A stretch of 64,000 nucleotides of DNA from Acanthosepion pharaonis (GCA_903632075.3 CAHIKZ030005641.1:110001-174000), one strand, 5' to 3'; counted from the stretch's first letter, positions 35,856 through 47,512 are shown. Translations and numbers: made by a program. Notes: generated by a model not told the origin, from the letters alone.

Positions 35856-36354
35856 GTTTTATATATGTATATATAAATACGGGTGAGATATTGCAATCGA
35901 TTTTAAGCTTTATTTACGAAAATCGATGCACAGAGGAACCAGTAGTGCTTTTGATTCAAACCTTTTAATTCAGTGCTTTCAGAGGAATTTGTCGGCTGTC
36001 CAATGTCTCACGAATCAAGGGCCTAAACAATTTATCTTCTCCACTGCTGATTACGTTGTCGCTGATCTATTGTGATTTGCAATGGAAACGTCACATTATT
36101 CCTCGACAATGAGCGGCCTGGTTAAACAGCTCCGCCATTGTATAGCCAGTCGATGTTGTTGCTAGCGCTTATTTTCTCCCCCCTGTCTCAGATTCCATCA
36201 GAAAAACGACTCTGTGAGATTTCAAGAAGCTGGAGTAAAATACTTGTTCGGAGTTAACAGTTCGTTAAGCAGACATCCTTGTAAATTCAAATCTGTGCTC
36301 TGTCTTTTGCACATTTTCTCTATACCACACTCCCCGTCTCTATCAGTTTCTCTC

Positions 36355-36367
<13 letters not shown>

Positions 36368-36405
<38 letters not shown>
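36368..36405. repeat. (TA)n microsatellite
   Basis: Preceded by a short CT run. Confidence 0.95.
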
Positions 36406-36408
<3 letters not shown>

Positions 36409-36514
36409 GAAAAATATACGGAAAAAACAAACAAAAATCCTAATATGCAATTATGCTGTTTTAATGTTAATTAATTGCATATTTTTTCTTCATACTGTCG
36501 GATCTATATCCATA

Positions 36515-36517
<3 letters not shown>

Positions 36518-36587
<70 letters not shown>
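36518..36587. repeat. (TA)n microsatellite
   Basis: Abuts the hairpin element at 36589. Confidence 0.95.
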
Positions 36588-36588
<1 letters not shown>

Positions 36589-36590
<2 letters not shown>

Positions 36591-36689
36591 TATGTGTTGC
36601 AGTTCATTTACATTACATGAATCATTCAGTTTTTATCTGTTTTTTGTATGAATGATTCATGTAATGTAAATTGAACTGCACCACATACT
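36589..36689. mobile_element. 40-bp-arm hairpin element next to (TA)n
   Basis: AGTATGTGTTGCAGTTCATT with the following ACATTACATGAATCATTCA pairs with its near-perfect inverse ending CCACATACT, leaving a loop of about 20 nt. Part of the arm (ATGAATGATTCATGTAAT) recurs at 37178-37196. Confidence 0.65.
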
Positions 36690-37193
36690 TGATATTACAA
36701 TAACTGATCCGACGTGCAACTTTCGGATAATAACTGTGACATTCCTGTATTTATTTAGTTCATGCCACATTGACTGAAAAAACCTACCAGTACAAAAGAA
36801 TTCTCCTATTATATATTAGTACAAAAACGCATAATCTTAAAATTTAAAAATTCAACCTCTGCGTTGCGACCGCACGCTCCCAAAAAAAATTCTTACAATT
36901 AACAATAACACATTTTTAAAAACATATTTCGGATTACATCTATTCTTTCGTTGTTCTGTTATTACCGGGAAGTAAAAAACAATTCTATTTCCATACCTGA
37001 TGATGTCTGTATGCACAGATGAAAGCTTGTAAAAAAATAAAAAAAGACCTTATGAAACTGGAATTTATAAACAGGGATCATAACATTCATCTACAGGTTC
37101 GGGGTTAATGTAATTTATTAAATTTGTTTGCGAAGATGTATTCTCGCCATTTATTAACTTCTATATCTGGTTTCTGTATGAATGATTCATGTA

Positions 37194-37228
37194 ATATATA
37201 CATACATACATACATACATACATACATA
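37194..37228. repeat. (CATA)n microsatellite
   Basis: About eight CATA units. Confidence 0.9.
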
Positions 37229-37559
37229 AAACCTATTGTTCTTACCCTAAATTCTCTTTTTCTCTTTATCACCCTCAGTCATCACTTTCTGTCTTATCCT
37301 TTTTTTCGTTTCCACACATCCTCTTTCTCTTAATGTTTCTATCTCTCTGTATCTTTCTCTCTATATATATATTGCTTTCTTTCTCTGAAATTCTCCACAC
37401 TGCTCTTTTCTTTTCCCTTTCTACCATCCACCCATCTCCCTACTTAATAATGCATTTTGTTCTACTTCTCTCTCTCTCTCTCACTTTCTCCCACTCTCTC
37501 TTATCAGTACCTCTTTTGCTCTTTCTATGAGAATCATTTTTCCCACCATCACCTTCTCT

Positions 37560-37745
37560 CTTTCTCCCTTCCTTAGGATGTGCGCGTGGATAGAGTCTTG
37601 GAATGAGAAAAAAACCGTGAACCTATCTCTTCCCCTCACCTATGGGTTAAATAGTAGGACCTGCATCTGGAAAATCAATACTATCTCCCAAACATTTTTA
37701 ATGTGGCATTTACTCGCATAAAAAAGAATTATTCTTACAATCCAA
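37560..37745 (+). mobile_element. Partial SINE of the same body family
   Basis: GGATGTGCGCGTGGATAGAG head, then a jump to CCCCTCACCTATGGGTTAAA, GTAGGACCTGCATCTGG and the ATTCTTACAATCCAA segment. The middle is deleted. Confidence 0.5.
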
Positions 37746-37894
37746 CCCCAAAGGCCGTAAAAAACACCGAACAATTTCTCTCTCTTACCTTTTGTCAGTA
37801 CGTATATCATTTGTATGTTGTGTATATATACTATTATATACAAAGTATTTCGTGTATATATTCTATTATATACTGTTTCTCTTACTCCCCCTCT

Positions 37895-37937
37895 CCCTCT
37901 CTCTCTCTCTCTACCTATCTATCTATCTATCTATCTA

Positions 37938-37982
<45 letters not shown>
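37895..37982. repeat. (TC)n, (TATC)n and (TA)n compound microsatellite
   Basis: Three motifs in series ending 30 bp before the repeat at 38015. Confidence 0.95.
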
Positions 37983-37985
<3 letters not shown>

Positions 37986-38014
37986 GAAATATAGTCTTAG
38001 TTAGGATGTGCTAT

Positions 38015-38130
38015 ATTTATGGGATAAAGTGCACAATATCAGAGATAGAGCGTGTGTAAATAGAAAAGTGAACATAGAAGTCAACACTTAGAGGCGACAG
38101 TCTGTTTCATCCTAGATGCAATCATTAAGC

Positions 38131-38132
<2 letters not shown>
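38015..38132 (+). repeat. Repeat bounded by (TA)n, shared with 21325-21460
   Basis: GGGATAAAGTGCACAATATC, GATAGAGCGTGTGTAAATAG, CAACACTTAGAGGCGACAGT and GATGCAATCATTAAGCC, running into (TA)n at 38134. Confidence 0.6.
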
Positions 38133-38133
<1 letters not shown>

Positions 38134-38179
<46 letters not shown>

Positions 38180-38198
38180 CTTCAATATATATATACTT

Positions 38199-38239
<41 letters not shown>

Positions 38240-38262
38240 TCGTGTGTGTATATATATATATA
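38134..38262. repeat. (TA)n tracts with short spacers
   Basis: TA at 38134-38176 and 38202-38229, then TG and TA to 38262. Confidence 0.9.
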
Positions 38263-38824
38263 GGAAGAGAGTGAAAAGGCGAGAATAATAATGAATCAAA
38301 CGAGATAAATAAAAATAAGACGGATATATAGATAAGAAACAGATTGAGTCCAATGGATGGACGGTTTGAAAAATAAACTTTCAATGTCATTTATTTTCTC
38401 CATTTTTCAACGCAAGTGGGACAACGGATGGCACTTATTATTTGTGACGGAAGCTTCTTCAACAGACGATAAACATCAACGGGAATTTGTTTCGCTTTGC
38501 TATGCTTCCGTCTTTAATCTCGCGTACACTTGTATGTAGTTGGATGTATCCTTGACTACTAAGCCCACCCACCCGTCCACTCATTCTATCCCCAGGGGAC
38601 CAAGAACATGAGCGCACGAGCGAAAGAAGGAATAAACTTTAAAAGGTTCTTTTTAAAAAAAAAAATAAAAAAAAAATACGTGTTTTTCTATTTCGGATAA
38701 CGTACCTAACGAGCTTGTATAAATAGATATCAGAACATAGACAAGGAGAGATAGTAAAATGGCTAAACATAGCTTAGAGCCTACAAAGGATAGTAAGTTA
38801 GTGGGGTATCTGTACCGAACATGT

Positions 38825-39025
38825 GAGCAACTTAGAGAGTTTAAAAACAAGGAGAAGGCTTATACTTAACATTAGAATGAGGCAGCTGAAGTTTCTGGGA
38901 CACATAATGAGGAAGGAGGGCCTAGAGAATCTGATACACACGGGTCGAATAGAGGGAAAGAGAGACAAGGGAAAGCAGCGTGTGACATACCTGACAAGCT
39001 TGAGGAGGTGGATGACAGAACGTGG

Positions 39026-39076
<51 letters not shown>

Positions 39077-39190
39077 GCCTGACGATTGCATCTAGCATGA
39101 AACAGATGTAAGGAGTATGCTGATAATCTGCAAGGGATAGAATGAGGTGGAGAGCCATCATCGCCTACGTCCTGAAAGGACATGGCAAAT
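38825..39190 (+). mobile_element. RTE-like LINE fragment, split by a (TA)n-bearing insertion
   Basis: Plus-strand translation shows RRLILNIRMRQLKFLGHI, MRKEGLENLIHTGRIEGKRD and KQRVTYLTSLRRWMTERG, open to about 39025. The homology then stops at a (TA)n tract plus about 35 bases (39026-39108) and resumes with LQGIE and a GEPSSPTS-like tail matching the RDRE-W-AMIA region of other copies. Confidence 0.72.
39028..39108 (-). mobile_element. (TA)n plus 35-bp insertion inside an RTE fragment
   Basis: (TA)n at 39028-39072 followed by AGGCCTGACGATTGCATCTA and GCATGAAACAGATGT, the inverse of the end of 38015-38132. RTE homology is present on both sides, so this block is an insertion that carried or seeded the (TA)n tract. 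Confidence 0.55.
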
Positions 39191-39829
39191 AAAAAGAAAG
39201 AAGGTGTTTCTCGTTGCTCTGAATAGATAAGGCACATAGAAAAAGAATTTCTCTGCCCTGCTTCCTCTCTAAAGTCAGATGCGGTTTTGCCGTCAGTCAT
39301 TGGGTGCTGATTTTCAAGGTAAGCATTTAGTTTAGTGTAGCATGATCTTCCATGCTCTTGGTAGTTGGTACATTTCTATGCTTGTAAAATCTGTTATATA
39401 GTTATCATCTCAATATCTACAGCACACGTTCCCTATGTATATAACCATGTCCTGTTTTTTAAAATCTTTTTCTATATCTCTATCTCTCAAAAAAAAATTG
39501 AATTTAATATTATCAGCAACCGTTTCTCCTTCATGCGCATGTGTAATCGCATAGTGGTCAATTTAATTTTAGTCTGATGAAGTCGTAAAGGACCGAACGA
39601 GTCCTTTTTCATTTTGCAGTATGAATGGTCCAAGCAAAGGAAGGTGACACTACAGGGTGGGCAACCTATTCGACACTATTAGAATGATGGAAATAGTCAT
39701 TTTATATTCATTGTAAGCAACGCATTTAAATAGTATTTGGGAATAAATAACAGGTGACAAATATAGCAAAAGGAACAACAAAAGATTTGTTAGACTTTTC
39801 AAAACGAACATAACCAATTCCGGATATTA

Positions 39830-39986
39830 ACTCTCTCTCTCCTCCTCCCCACCCTCTCTCTAACTATCTCTCTCTCCCTCCCCTCCCTCTAACTATCTCT
39901 CCTTACCCCTCCCTCTCTCTAACTATCTCTCTCCTCTCTCTAACTATCTCTTTCTCCTCTCTATCGCTCTCTCCCCCCCTCTCTCT

Positions 39987-40066
<80 letters not shown>
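39830..40066. repeat. CT-rich tract grading into (TA)n
   Basis: Units such as CTCTCTCTAACTATCTCTC repeat from 39833, followed by (CT)n and (TA)n from 40018. Confidence 0.85.
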
Positions 40067-40068
<2 letters not shown>

Positions 40069-40227
40069 TGTGTAACAGCAAAATTGTCCAAATCGTGTAA
40101 CATCACAGGATTATTGTCCATCCCATAAAATGTTTAATATCTAAAAAAACTCCTAAACTGAGTTTTTCTTTATTTCTGATGTTCTCAATACTGGGTTATT
40201 TGTGCTAAAATTGAAAGTCATTAGTTC

Positions 40228-40740
40228 CAAAAATTTGAATTTGGGGATACTTTTGAGATTATTTTGAGAGACCGACTAAAGTTTGAATTTGGTGACTTGA
40301 GCAACTTAACAAAAGCCGTGCTCTGGTAAAATTAGAATTTGTTGGCTTGATACTTTTGGGACCATTTTTGAAAGCTTCGCTCTAATAAATGTTAAGCTTC
40401 TTACAATTTTGGGGACAGCATCTGAAAGCCAAACATATAAAAGCCTGGATTTCGCTACTTATAATTTTTGAGCCTTCCTTTTACAACCCAGCGATTGAAA
40501 ATCTTGTATTTGGTCTTTTGAACTTTTTAAGTCTATTTTTCAACCTTCAGCTCTACTAAATTTTGATTTTTTGCTACTTATGACTTTTGAGCTTCATTTT
40601 CAAAGTATGGTGCTAGTAAATTTGGTATTTGACTGCTTGGGGCTTTTCAGTCTACTTTTGAAAACTCAGCTATACTAATATTTGGTTTTTGCTACTTACG
40701 ACTTTGGGGGCTACTTTAAAATAAGCTGTGTTGACTCAGA
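40228..40740. repeat. Ancient ~50-60-bp tandem repeat, about nine units
   Basis: Successive units share the order ATTTG(A/G), GCTACTTA, ACTTTTGAG, CTACTTTT(G/C)A and CAGCTCTACTAAA with heavy divergence. Unit starts near 40230, 40280, 40330, 40390, 40445, 40505, 40560, 40620 and 40680. Confidence 0.65.
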
Positions 40741-41291
40741 TTACTAATGGGAACTAAGTCAATTCACAATTTGATAGCGTTGGGATATTTCAAATATAAT
40801 CCAATTCACAACTAATTGTACAGTCTACCAACCATTGACTGATTTATTATCCAATCATAAGTGCATGCTGTCGTGTGTGTGTGTATGCGATGCGCATATG
40901 TATGAGTGTGTCACGCGCATGTTCAAGTGTGTATGTATGTGTGTGAGTGTAGTGCAATTTCTCATGGGTCATCACGTCTAATCGAAACAAGATGTTTAAA
41001 TTTAATTCTCTTACTTCGGTTGCAAAAAAGAAAAGAAATTAACAAGAAAAAAAATGAAAAATATTCGGGAAAAAAGAACAATATTGAAATGAGGTTTTCT
41101 CTGGCCCAAATACACAGACGCAAAATATAACTCACTAAGTATGGCTTGCGAATCGAGTTTATCATGCAGCATGTTTAGGGAAAAGGATTAAAACAGATAC
41201 TGGTCTTGTTAAAAAGGCAAGAAATGTGTGCTATTAATGAGGCCAGAAATTACTACCAATGGCTTGAGAAATTAAAGTGATGATTACACTA

Positions 41292-41749
41292 ATTCCCCAT
41301 GTATAATACACATCTTTTTCTAAACAATAATAAGCAAAATTAGGGTGCGTATTATGCACAGCTACAAAAAAATCTTTAAAAGATTGCCGTTTCATAGGTC
41401 GACTTCAGTTGCGAAATGACTACTCACCACAAAGATACGAAAATTTGACACTAACATTCGGCGATTGCTACCCTAAAAGTTTGTCAAATACAATCATATG
41501 TACCTAAAAATACTTACAAATGTAAAATAAAATAAGAATTATCATAAAACTAAATTAAAATAATAGTATTCTATGTTTAAAAGCATTTTTAATAAGAGTA
41601 GGAAACGCTGGCCGTAATGAAATTGGAGAGGTACAATTTATAGGGTTTGATTACCAAATAAGGAGTGCGTATTAGAAGCATTATCTCAAACTTTCATCAC
41701 AATTTTAGGGGTGCGTATTATGGATGAAGGCGTATTATACATGGGAAAT
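41292..41749. mobile_element. 458-bp TIR element with TA target duplication
   Basis: Ends ATTCCCCATGTATAATAC and GTATTATACATGGGAAAT are inverted repeats flanked by TA at 41290-41291 and 41750-41751. Subterminal GTGCGTATTA copies occur near both ends (41344, 41665, 41711). No transposase frame, so non-autonomous, Tc1/mariner-pogo superfamily by its ends and TA target. Confidence 0.75.
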
Positions 41750-42234
41750 TATGGTATATCTCTATTATATGTATCATATTCACTAAGTATGGAATATCGT
41801 TAGTAGATATTATAAACATCTAAGTTACAAATATCTTTATGTCTACCAGATCAAAGGACAACAAAGAAGGCTGTTAAGCTGAATGTCATTTTCCATTTAT
41901 AGAATCTGTACTATAATGATTTGTAAATAAGGGGAGACCACTCTGTAAATAGCTAAAATCCATATTTAATTAAAATACGCAGCATGCATGTATCCATATA
42001 TACACGACTGCGCAAATAAATATACACGCACATTTCCGTTACTCTGGAATAAATCTAACCCACTTCCGGGGTAGATATACTGCTTGATGTGGGATTAACC
42101 CTTAGAGCTGATCGTAATAATAAAATTAATGTATCTATCATTATATCCGCAGTAAGGGACGAGGTTGTTTTTTAATGAGAAGAGACTAAAGTAAGTCGCC
42201 CATCGGTACTCCCATAGTAACCACACGTTTCTTC

Positions 42235-42515
42235 CGTTGTGTAGAGGTTTATCCCTTGTTTTCTATTTAGGATTGGGTTCCCCGTTTCGTCTGAAGCCAT
42301 TTTCTTTCTCTTTCACTCTCAGTAGCCCTTTGCATTTCAGTGACATTATCACCTTCCTTGGGGTAAATTCAGGAGTAGAGGTTTAGCCCTTGTTTCCTGT
42401 TTAGCATTGGGTTTCCCGTTCCTTCTAAATCCCTTTTCATTCTCTTTCACTCTCAGTAGCCCCTTGCGTCTTTGTGGCATCATCACCTCCCCCCAAGGGT
42501 GAATTGTTTAAAAAA
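42235..42515 (+). mobile_element. Duplicated Jockey/CR1-like LINE 3' UTR
   Basis: Two direct copies of about 130 bp (42240-42370 and 42375-42515). Each runs from AGAGGTTTA-CCCTTGTTT to a CAGTAGCCC-TTGC terminal segment and a GGGT(G/A)AAT end, the second followed by TTTAAA. This matches the 3' terminal sequence of other Jockey-like copies (for example 30880-30930). No coding part is retained. Confidence 0.55.
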
Positions 42516-43405
42516 AATGAAGTGCATTTTAAACACGAAGGTCTTGAGCTCCTTCCGTCTCCACCCTGAGTCTACTTATTCTTCGTGTTCATCTCTCACC
42601 TGACTGCCAGTGTACTAATTTGCTGGCAAATTTATCATCATATCCGATACAGTCTCCTGCTAGACGCAACCTTCTTTATCCCACGTTTGATTTTACCTTT
42701 CGTATGTCAATTGTAATAGACCAATGTTTGATGTGTGACTTCTCCAGGACATATAAAGTGCCACCGTAAGCAGTCTTCTGCAATGCTCTTTTCTTCAGTG
42801 ATTTTGGTCATAGTTCACGTCTCTACTCTACATAACAAGACACATTTGTTTTCGTAAGAAATTTAGTAAAATATTATATCGGGTATATGTAATGAAAGGA
42901 AGTAATATTGTGTTTTTTTTTTTTCATTTTTTGCTTCCGTTTTTCTCCTTTCTATTTAGAGTTTCGCTAATATGGAAAGCTAACCCAACAATTTTTCATC
43001 TTATTTTTTCATATATTTCTTTTATTCTTTTTTTATCTCTAAATAATTTGATTTATTTTTTAAAACATTTTATTTTATTTATTTTTTTTAAAAAGAAAAA
43101 AATCCTGACGGCGTTTTTTTTTTCTAATTTTTCCTTGTATAACTTGTTAACGAACCACCCACATCAAACTATAATAATAGAAATTAAGGAACATGGTGTG
43201 ATTAAACACAATAAAAGCCTTTTCACTTTTTGATATACGATAAAATAAAGAGGAATGTCTAAATGAAAGATGTCGTTGTCTTCAAGCCTAACAAACAGAG
43301 GAGGCGGCTTTAAATGAGGTCTGCAACGAGATATTTAAATAAATAAAAGAATTTTTTATTTTCTGAATTAGAAAATTAACTTTATTTACGCTAGATTTTT
43401 ATCAG

Positions 43406-43597
43406 TTGCTGACACTGCAAATCTTCATTGCCTTGTGTTACTCGATTCTGTGCAAATACCGTTGTGAAAATCAGATACAGCGAAACTCAAAAATAGATGC
43501 AATTGTTCATGATTCTGCAAGTATATATAGCCACAGCGGTTTTGATTTCAGCATCTGGAAGAAATATAGACAGAGAAATAGTAAAATGATTTAATGT
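43406..43597 (+). CDS. Weak candidate terminal exon, plus strand
   Basis: An ATCAG acceptor-like sequence ends at 43405 and is followed by about 63 open codons in phase 0, starting LLTLQIFIALCYSILC and ending before a TAA near 43597. Phase 0 matches the exit phase of the donor at 28428, so it could in principle be a later exon of the same gene. However, the polypyrimidine tract is weak, the composition is close to the AT-rich background, and the peptide shows no Gly-X-Y or further Cys framework. It is listed only so it can be tested against RNA data. Confidence 0.12.
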
Positions 43598-43914
43598 TTT
43601 TTTTTCTATTTCCTTTAAAATCTCCGAAGCTAACAATATCATATTGTTTTTTAATACATAGCAAAACTAAAAAAAATCTTCCGTTCAACACGCTTACCAT
43701 TTAATCCAACGTTTTTTTTTTAATTTTTTCGTCCATTGCTCTAAACTTTTGTAGCAAAATGGCTGAATACACCTAACAGAAAAATTGATCGATCTATTTT
43801 ACCCTGATTTTTAATGTAAAGTTCAATCGAAAGTTTTATTAGAAATAAAAAAAGAGTACTTAACTTTTATGTAATATCAATCAATGCTGGACAATTTCCT
43901 TACAAATGGAGAAG

Positions 43915-44180
43915 AAACTTGAAGTAACAGAAATGTGGTTCTATAGAATGATGCTGAGAATAACTTGGACCGAAACTGTGAGTAACGATGAAGTTTTAGA
44001 GACGATAGCAACAAAAAAAGATACTTATACTTAACACAAAGACGAGATAGTTGTCATTTCTAGGGTACCTAATGAGGAAAGAGAGCTCGGAAAATCTGAT
44101 ACTCACATGACAGATTGAGTAAATGGATGGCAGAATAGGGTTTCAGAGAGCTAACAAAAAGACATTTATCAACAGTGATA
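43915..44180 (+). mobile_element. RTE-like LINE fragment, RT C-terminal region
   Basis: Plus-strand translation gives KLEVTEMWFYRMMLRITWTE, then TVSNDEVLETIATKKD, followed by a frameshifted stretch containing VPNEERELGKSDTHMTD in another frame. Stops and indels are frequent. Confidence 0.65.
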
Positions 44181-44621
44181 AAGGATAGGAAAAAGGGGGA
44201 GACAATGGAGATCTCCGCCATTTTCGTATCTTGGGGCATTAAGAATGTATTTGCAATAAATCTAATGAAAACGATGAATATGCTTTTTTTGGCAACAAAG
44301 CTCGGAGATTTGTTTCTGGCAATGAAAGCCGGGACCATGATGGAGATGAATCTAATATTTGTTTTCTTTAGTGAATATTTTCAAATATTCTGCTTCCCAT
44401 AATCCTGTTATGGGGAAATATAGAAGTGGAACCATCCGGGTAACTTTGGCGATTTTTTTTTTAAAATATAACCTTTTGTATGGAACGCCAACAAATGATT
44501 TTTATATCGTATTTTTCTCCTTTCTTTCTTGTTACAAGTTGTACAATGATATTGAAAATAAAATTCGCCTTTACACTAGTTTTTCACCGGTTGTCGCTTA
44601 CGCACACAAAACATTCAGCTA

Positions 44622-44808
44622 CAGTGTAACCCGGATATAAGAGACTCGGATATAAGAGAAACCCGGATATAAGAGAGATTTTATCTGGTCCCAAATTAGA
44701 GCCTGTGTTAATGTATATAAAATAGACCAAACCCGGATATAAGAGAAATCCGGATATAAGAGACTTCTTATCCGGTCCCGACAACTCTCTTATATCCGGG
44801 TTACACTG
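44622..44808. mobile_element. Pogo/Tigger-like MITE, copy 2, TA target duplication
   Basis: 187 bp with the same CAGTGTAACC...GGTTACACTG ends and TA on both sides, in reverse orientation to the copy at 9008. It is longer because one terminal side carries an extra ATAAGAGA-type unit. Confidence 0.8.
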
Positions 44809-45129
44809 TATAGCTAAAATATCTTTTTTATTATATAATGACTTTGTAGAATCTAGGCAGTCATGGCTTTGCACAGATTATTTATGAATTGTCAAGAATA
44901 TTGATAAACATAGGGGAGGGGTTTCCAGTTGTCCTAGTTGCCTAGTTTTTTTTTTATTCAGCGTTGTCCTTCTTCTAGCTACTATTAAAGGCGAGAGCGA
45001 TCAGTCTAACCGTCTATTTATCTTTTTGTAGGGAAAGAGTGCATATTTATGAAATTGAACTAGACATATTATGCTGGATTTTGAACTTCCACTCTCAGTG
45101 TCGATAACCTTTTCGCTACCCGCATAACC

Positions 45130-46045
45130 AAAATGGCTTCATTAACCAACTCAGGACTGAATATTGGTAATTACACAGAGATTAAGAACAACTAATTTAA
45201 ACTTTTTCAGTAAATACTATCAAGATCGATCCAAGCCTTTGAAATCAACTCAGTCTTTCCCCATGAATCTTTTCTCGGTCTAACTCAGTTTCTGATTTAT
45301 ATTAACAATCTACCAAAGAACATATTCAAACTTTTAGTGAATATCTATGTAAATGACACAACAATGTATAGGTGCACCTCCCCAAATTAATATGATCAGA
45401 GTCTGGCATCTGATCTCTCCTCTGATCTAACTCTAACAGCTCAATTCAACAACTCCAAGATCAAACTAGTAACAACCCACCATAATCGAGCAGACCCTAA
45501 ACTTTACCTATCATGAAGAATTGTTGTTCTCTTAAGAAAGCCCTTATCTTAAACGCTTATTGGAAGTCAAACTCACGCCAGACCTCAAGCTGAACTCATA
45601 TATAAAATCCATCGCTAAAAATACTGACAAAATGATCGGTTCCTTGTACCGTTCCAGTAAGTACCTGACTCCTGCTGTGATCTATTTTTATAAGAGACAG
45701 ATCAGATTAAAAATGGAGTATTGTTGAGCTGGAGCTGCCTAGGTATCACTGGCCAATTCAAAAGCATTCTACGCGGCATTGGGAGTGATGAATTAATTTT
45801 GCATCCTGAAGAATCTTTTTCGGTTTATTGCCATTTCCATGTTCTAGCGAGTTGTATTCCTCCATTCCACTAATCCTGATCTTCGTAGCTAAGACCACGT
45901 CAGGCCACTTACACGGAGACGAATCCTCCCCATTCTCTTCGTATTCCATTAGGAAGAAAAAAAGTTCTACTCGGACAACTTCTTCCCAAGAGCTGCTGCA
46001 CTTCTTCCCGCTCGTCCTACGCACATGTAACAGTATGATTTAGTA
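45130..46045 (+). mobile_element. Jockey/CR1-like LINE, RT to C-terminal region, degenerate
   Basis: Plus-strand reading across frames shows FLIYINNLPKNIFKLLVNIY, then VNDTTMYR (the catalytic YADDT box with Ala-Asp altered), SDLTLTAQFNNSKIKLVTTH, SILRGIGSDEL and ESFSVYCHFHVLASC. It is the longest RT-bearing LINE fragment here, but it has many stops. Confidence 0.72.
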
Positions 46046-46610
46046 AACCTCTGCTTTGAGTGGCTCTTAGGGCTTGTATTTGGAAAAATGACTTGTTCAT
46101 TTGACGCTAGTTGCGGCAACTGTGATTTTTGCATAATATTTTTTCAAATGTTGTTGGTTAGCGTTTGTATTCAGAAGTCAGCTTGATATGAACTTACGTC
46201 AATCATCTAAACAGCACTTATTTTATTTCTAGCAGAAAAAGAATTAGCACTCTATAATAATTATTAGAACCTAACATGAATGCCATACGTTTAAGGTATG
46301 TACTGAGCTGACAGAATGGACTGGGTGGTTAACCACTGCGCGACGCGGCACGACGCGACGTGACACTTATATTTCCGAAGTTTAGCTGAGTTTAGCAGAA
46401 GACCAGAATTGCGCGTATCTAGCAAGTATCGAATTAACTTAACGAGTAATGGGTTGCTAGGCAAGCCCGGGAAGCATACACCACAACGAGGCACCCAATT
46501 TTTTTGCGACAACACGAGGATTAATATTTCTTTTAGAAAAAACAAAGAAAGAAAAAAAAAACTAGGCAATGAAATTAAGAAACGAATCAGTGATTCACTT
46601 TAGAAACGTC

Positions 46611-46625
46611 TACACACACACACAC

Positions 46626-46709
<84 letters not shown>
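46611..46709. repeat. (CA)n(TA)n microsatellite
   Basis: CA to about 46658 with one G, then TA. Confidence 0.95.
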
Positions 46710-46715
<6 letters not shown>

Positions 46716-46887
46716 GTACATGTATATGTGTATGTAGTATGGTACATATTTAGGTAGCAGAAAAAACATTTACATTTAAACAAATTCTGTTGAATTCCAC
46801 CAGATGGATTTGTCTGTATAAGTTTCTAATTGCATTTTCTAATTTCGAATACGTTATTGAGCATCCAGATTACATCATTTTTATCGC

Positions 46888-46999
46888 TTTCATGAGAAAC
46901 ACACGTACAAACACATTCACACTCACACACACACACACACGTGTGTGTGTGTGAATGTGTGTGTGTGTGAATGTAGTACGCGTGTTTCTCATGAAATAT
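46888..46999. mobile_element. Palindrome with CA/TG core
   Basis: TTTCATGAGAAACACACGTA at the left and its inverse TACGCGTGTTTCTCATGAAA at the right enclose (CA)n meeting (GT)n at a central ACGTGT. Arms are about 55 bp with few mismatches. Confidence 0.6.
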
Positions 47000-47034
47000 A
47001 TAAAGAATAACAAAACTGATATATTAGTCTTTCC

Positions 47035-47512
47035 AGGGCACCTCGGGGTTGTGTAATGGTTAGCAAAATTGTCTCGCTAGAACAATTACGACTGAAAAGT
47101 GAGTTCGATCCTCACTGGATGCCCCATACTTTCGGCCTTGTGCCACATCTCAGCTACGCTTGGAAAATCACTTTGGGCACCTCGGCGTGGTGTAATGGTT
47201 AGCAAGCTTGTCTTGCTAGGTCAGTTACTACTGAAAAGTGAGTTCGATCCTCACTGGAAAAGTGCTACGCTTTCGACCTCCTCACTTTGGCTTGCTAAAT
47301 CAGTTACAACTGAAAAGTGGATGCCCTGGATGCTTTCGGCCTTGTGCCACATCTAAGCTACGCTTGGAAAATCACTTTGGGCACCTCGGCGTGGTGTAAT
47401 AGTTAGCAACTTTGGCTTGCTAAATCAGTTACAACTGAAAAGTGAGTTCGAACCTCACTAGATGTCCCATACTTTCGGCCTTGTGCCACATCTAAGCTAC
47501 GCTTGGAAAATA
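47035..47512 (+). mobile_element. Array of tRNA-like SINEs in direct orientation
   Basis: Full or partial units start near 47037, 47175 and 47375, with a partial, scrambled unit at 47278-47370. Each has the GGCACCTCGG(C/G)GT head, a GAGTTCGATCC or GAGTTCGAACC B box and a CTACGCTTGGAAAATCACTT end joined to the next head by GGGCACC. The partial unit lacks its head and B box. Confidence 0.8.

Noticed and set aside
47035..47512. Cluster of tRNA genes
   Set aside because: Heads and B boxes look tRNA-like, but each is followed by the same non-tRNA body and is dispersed with decay, so these are SINEs.
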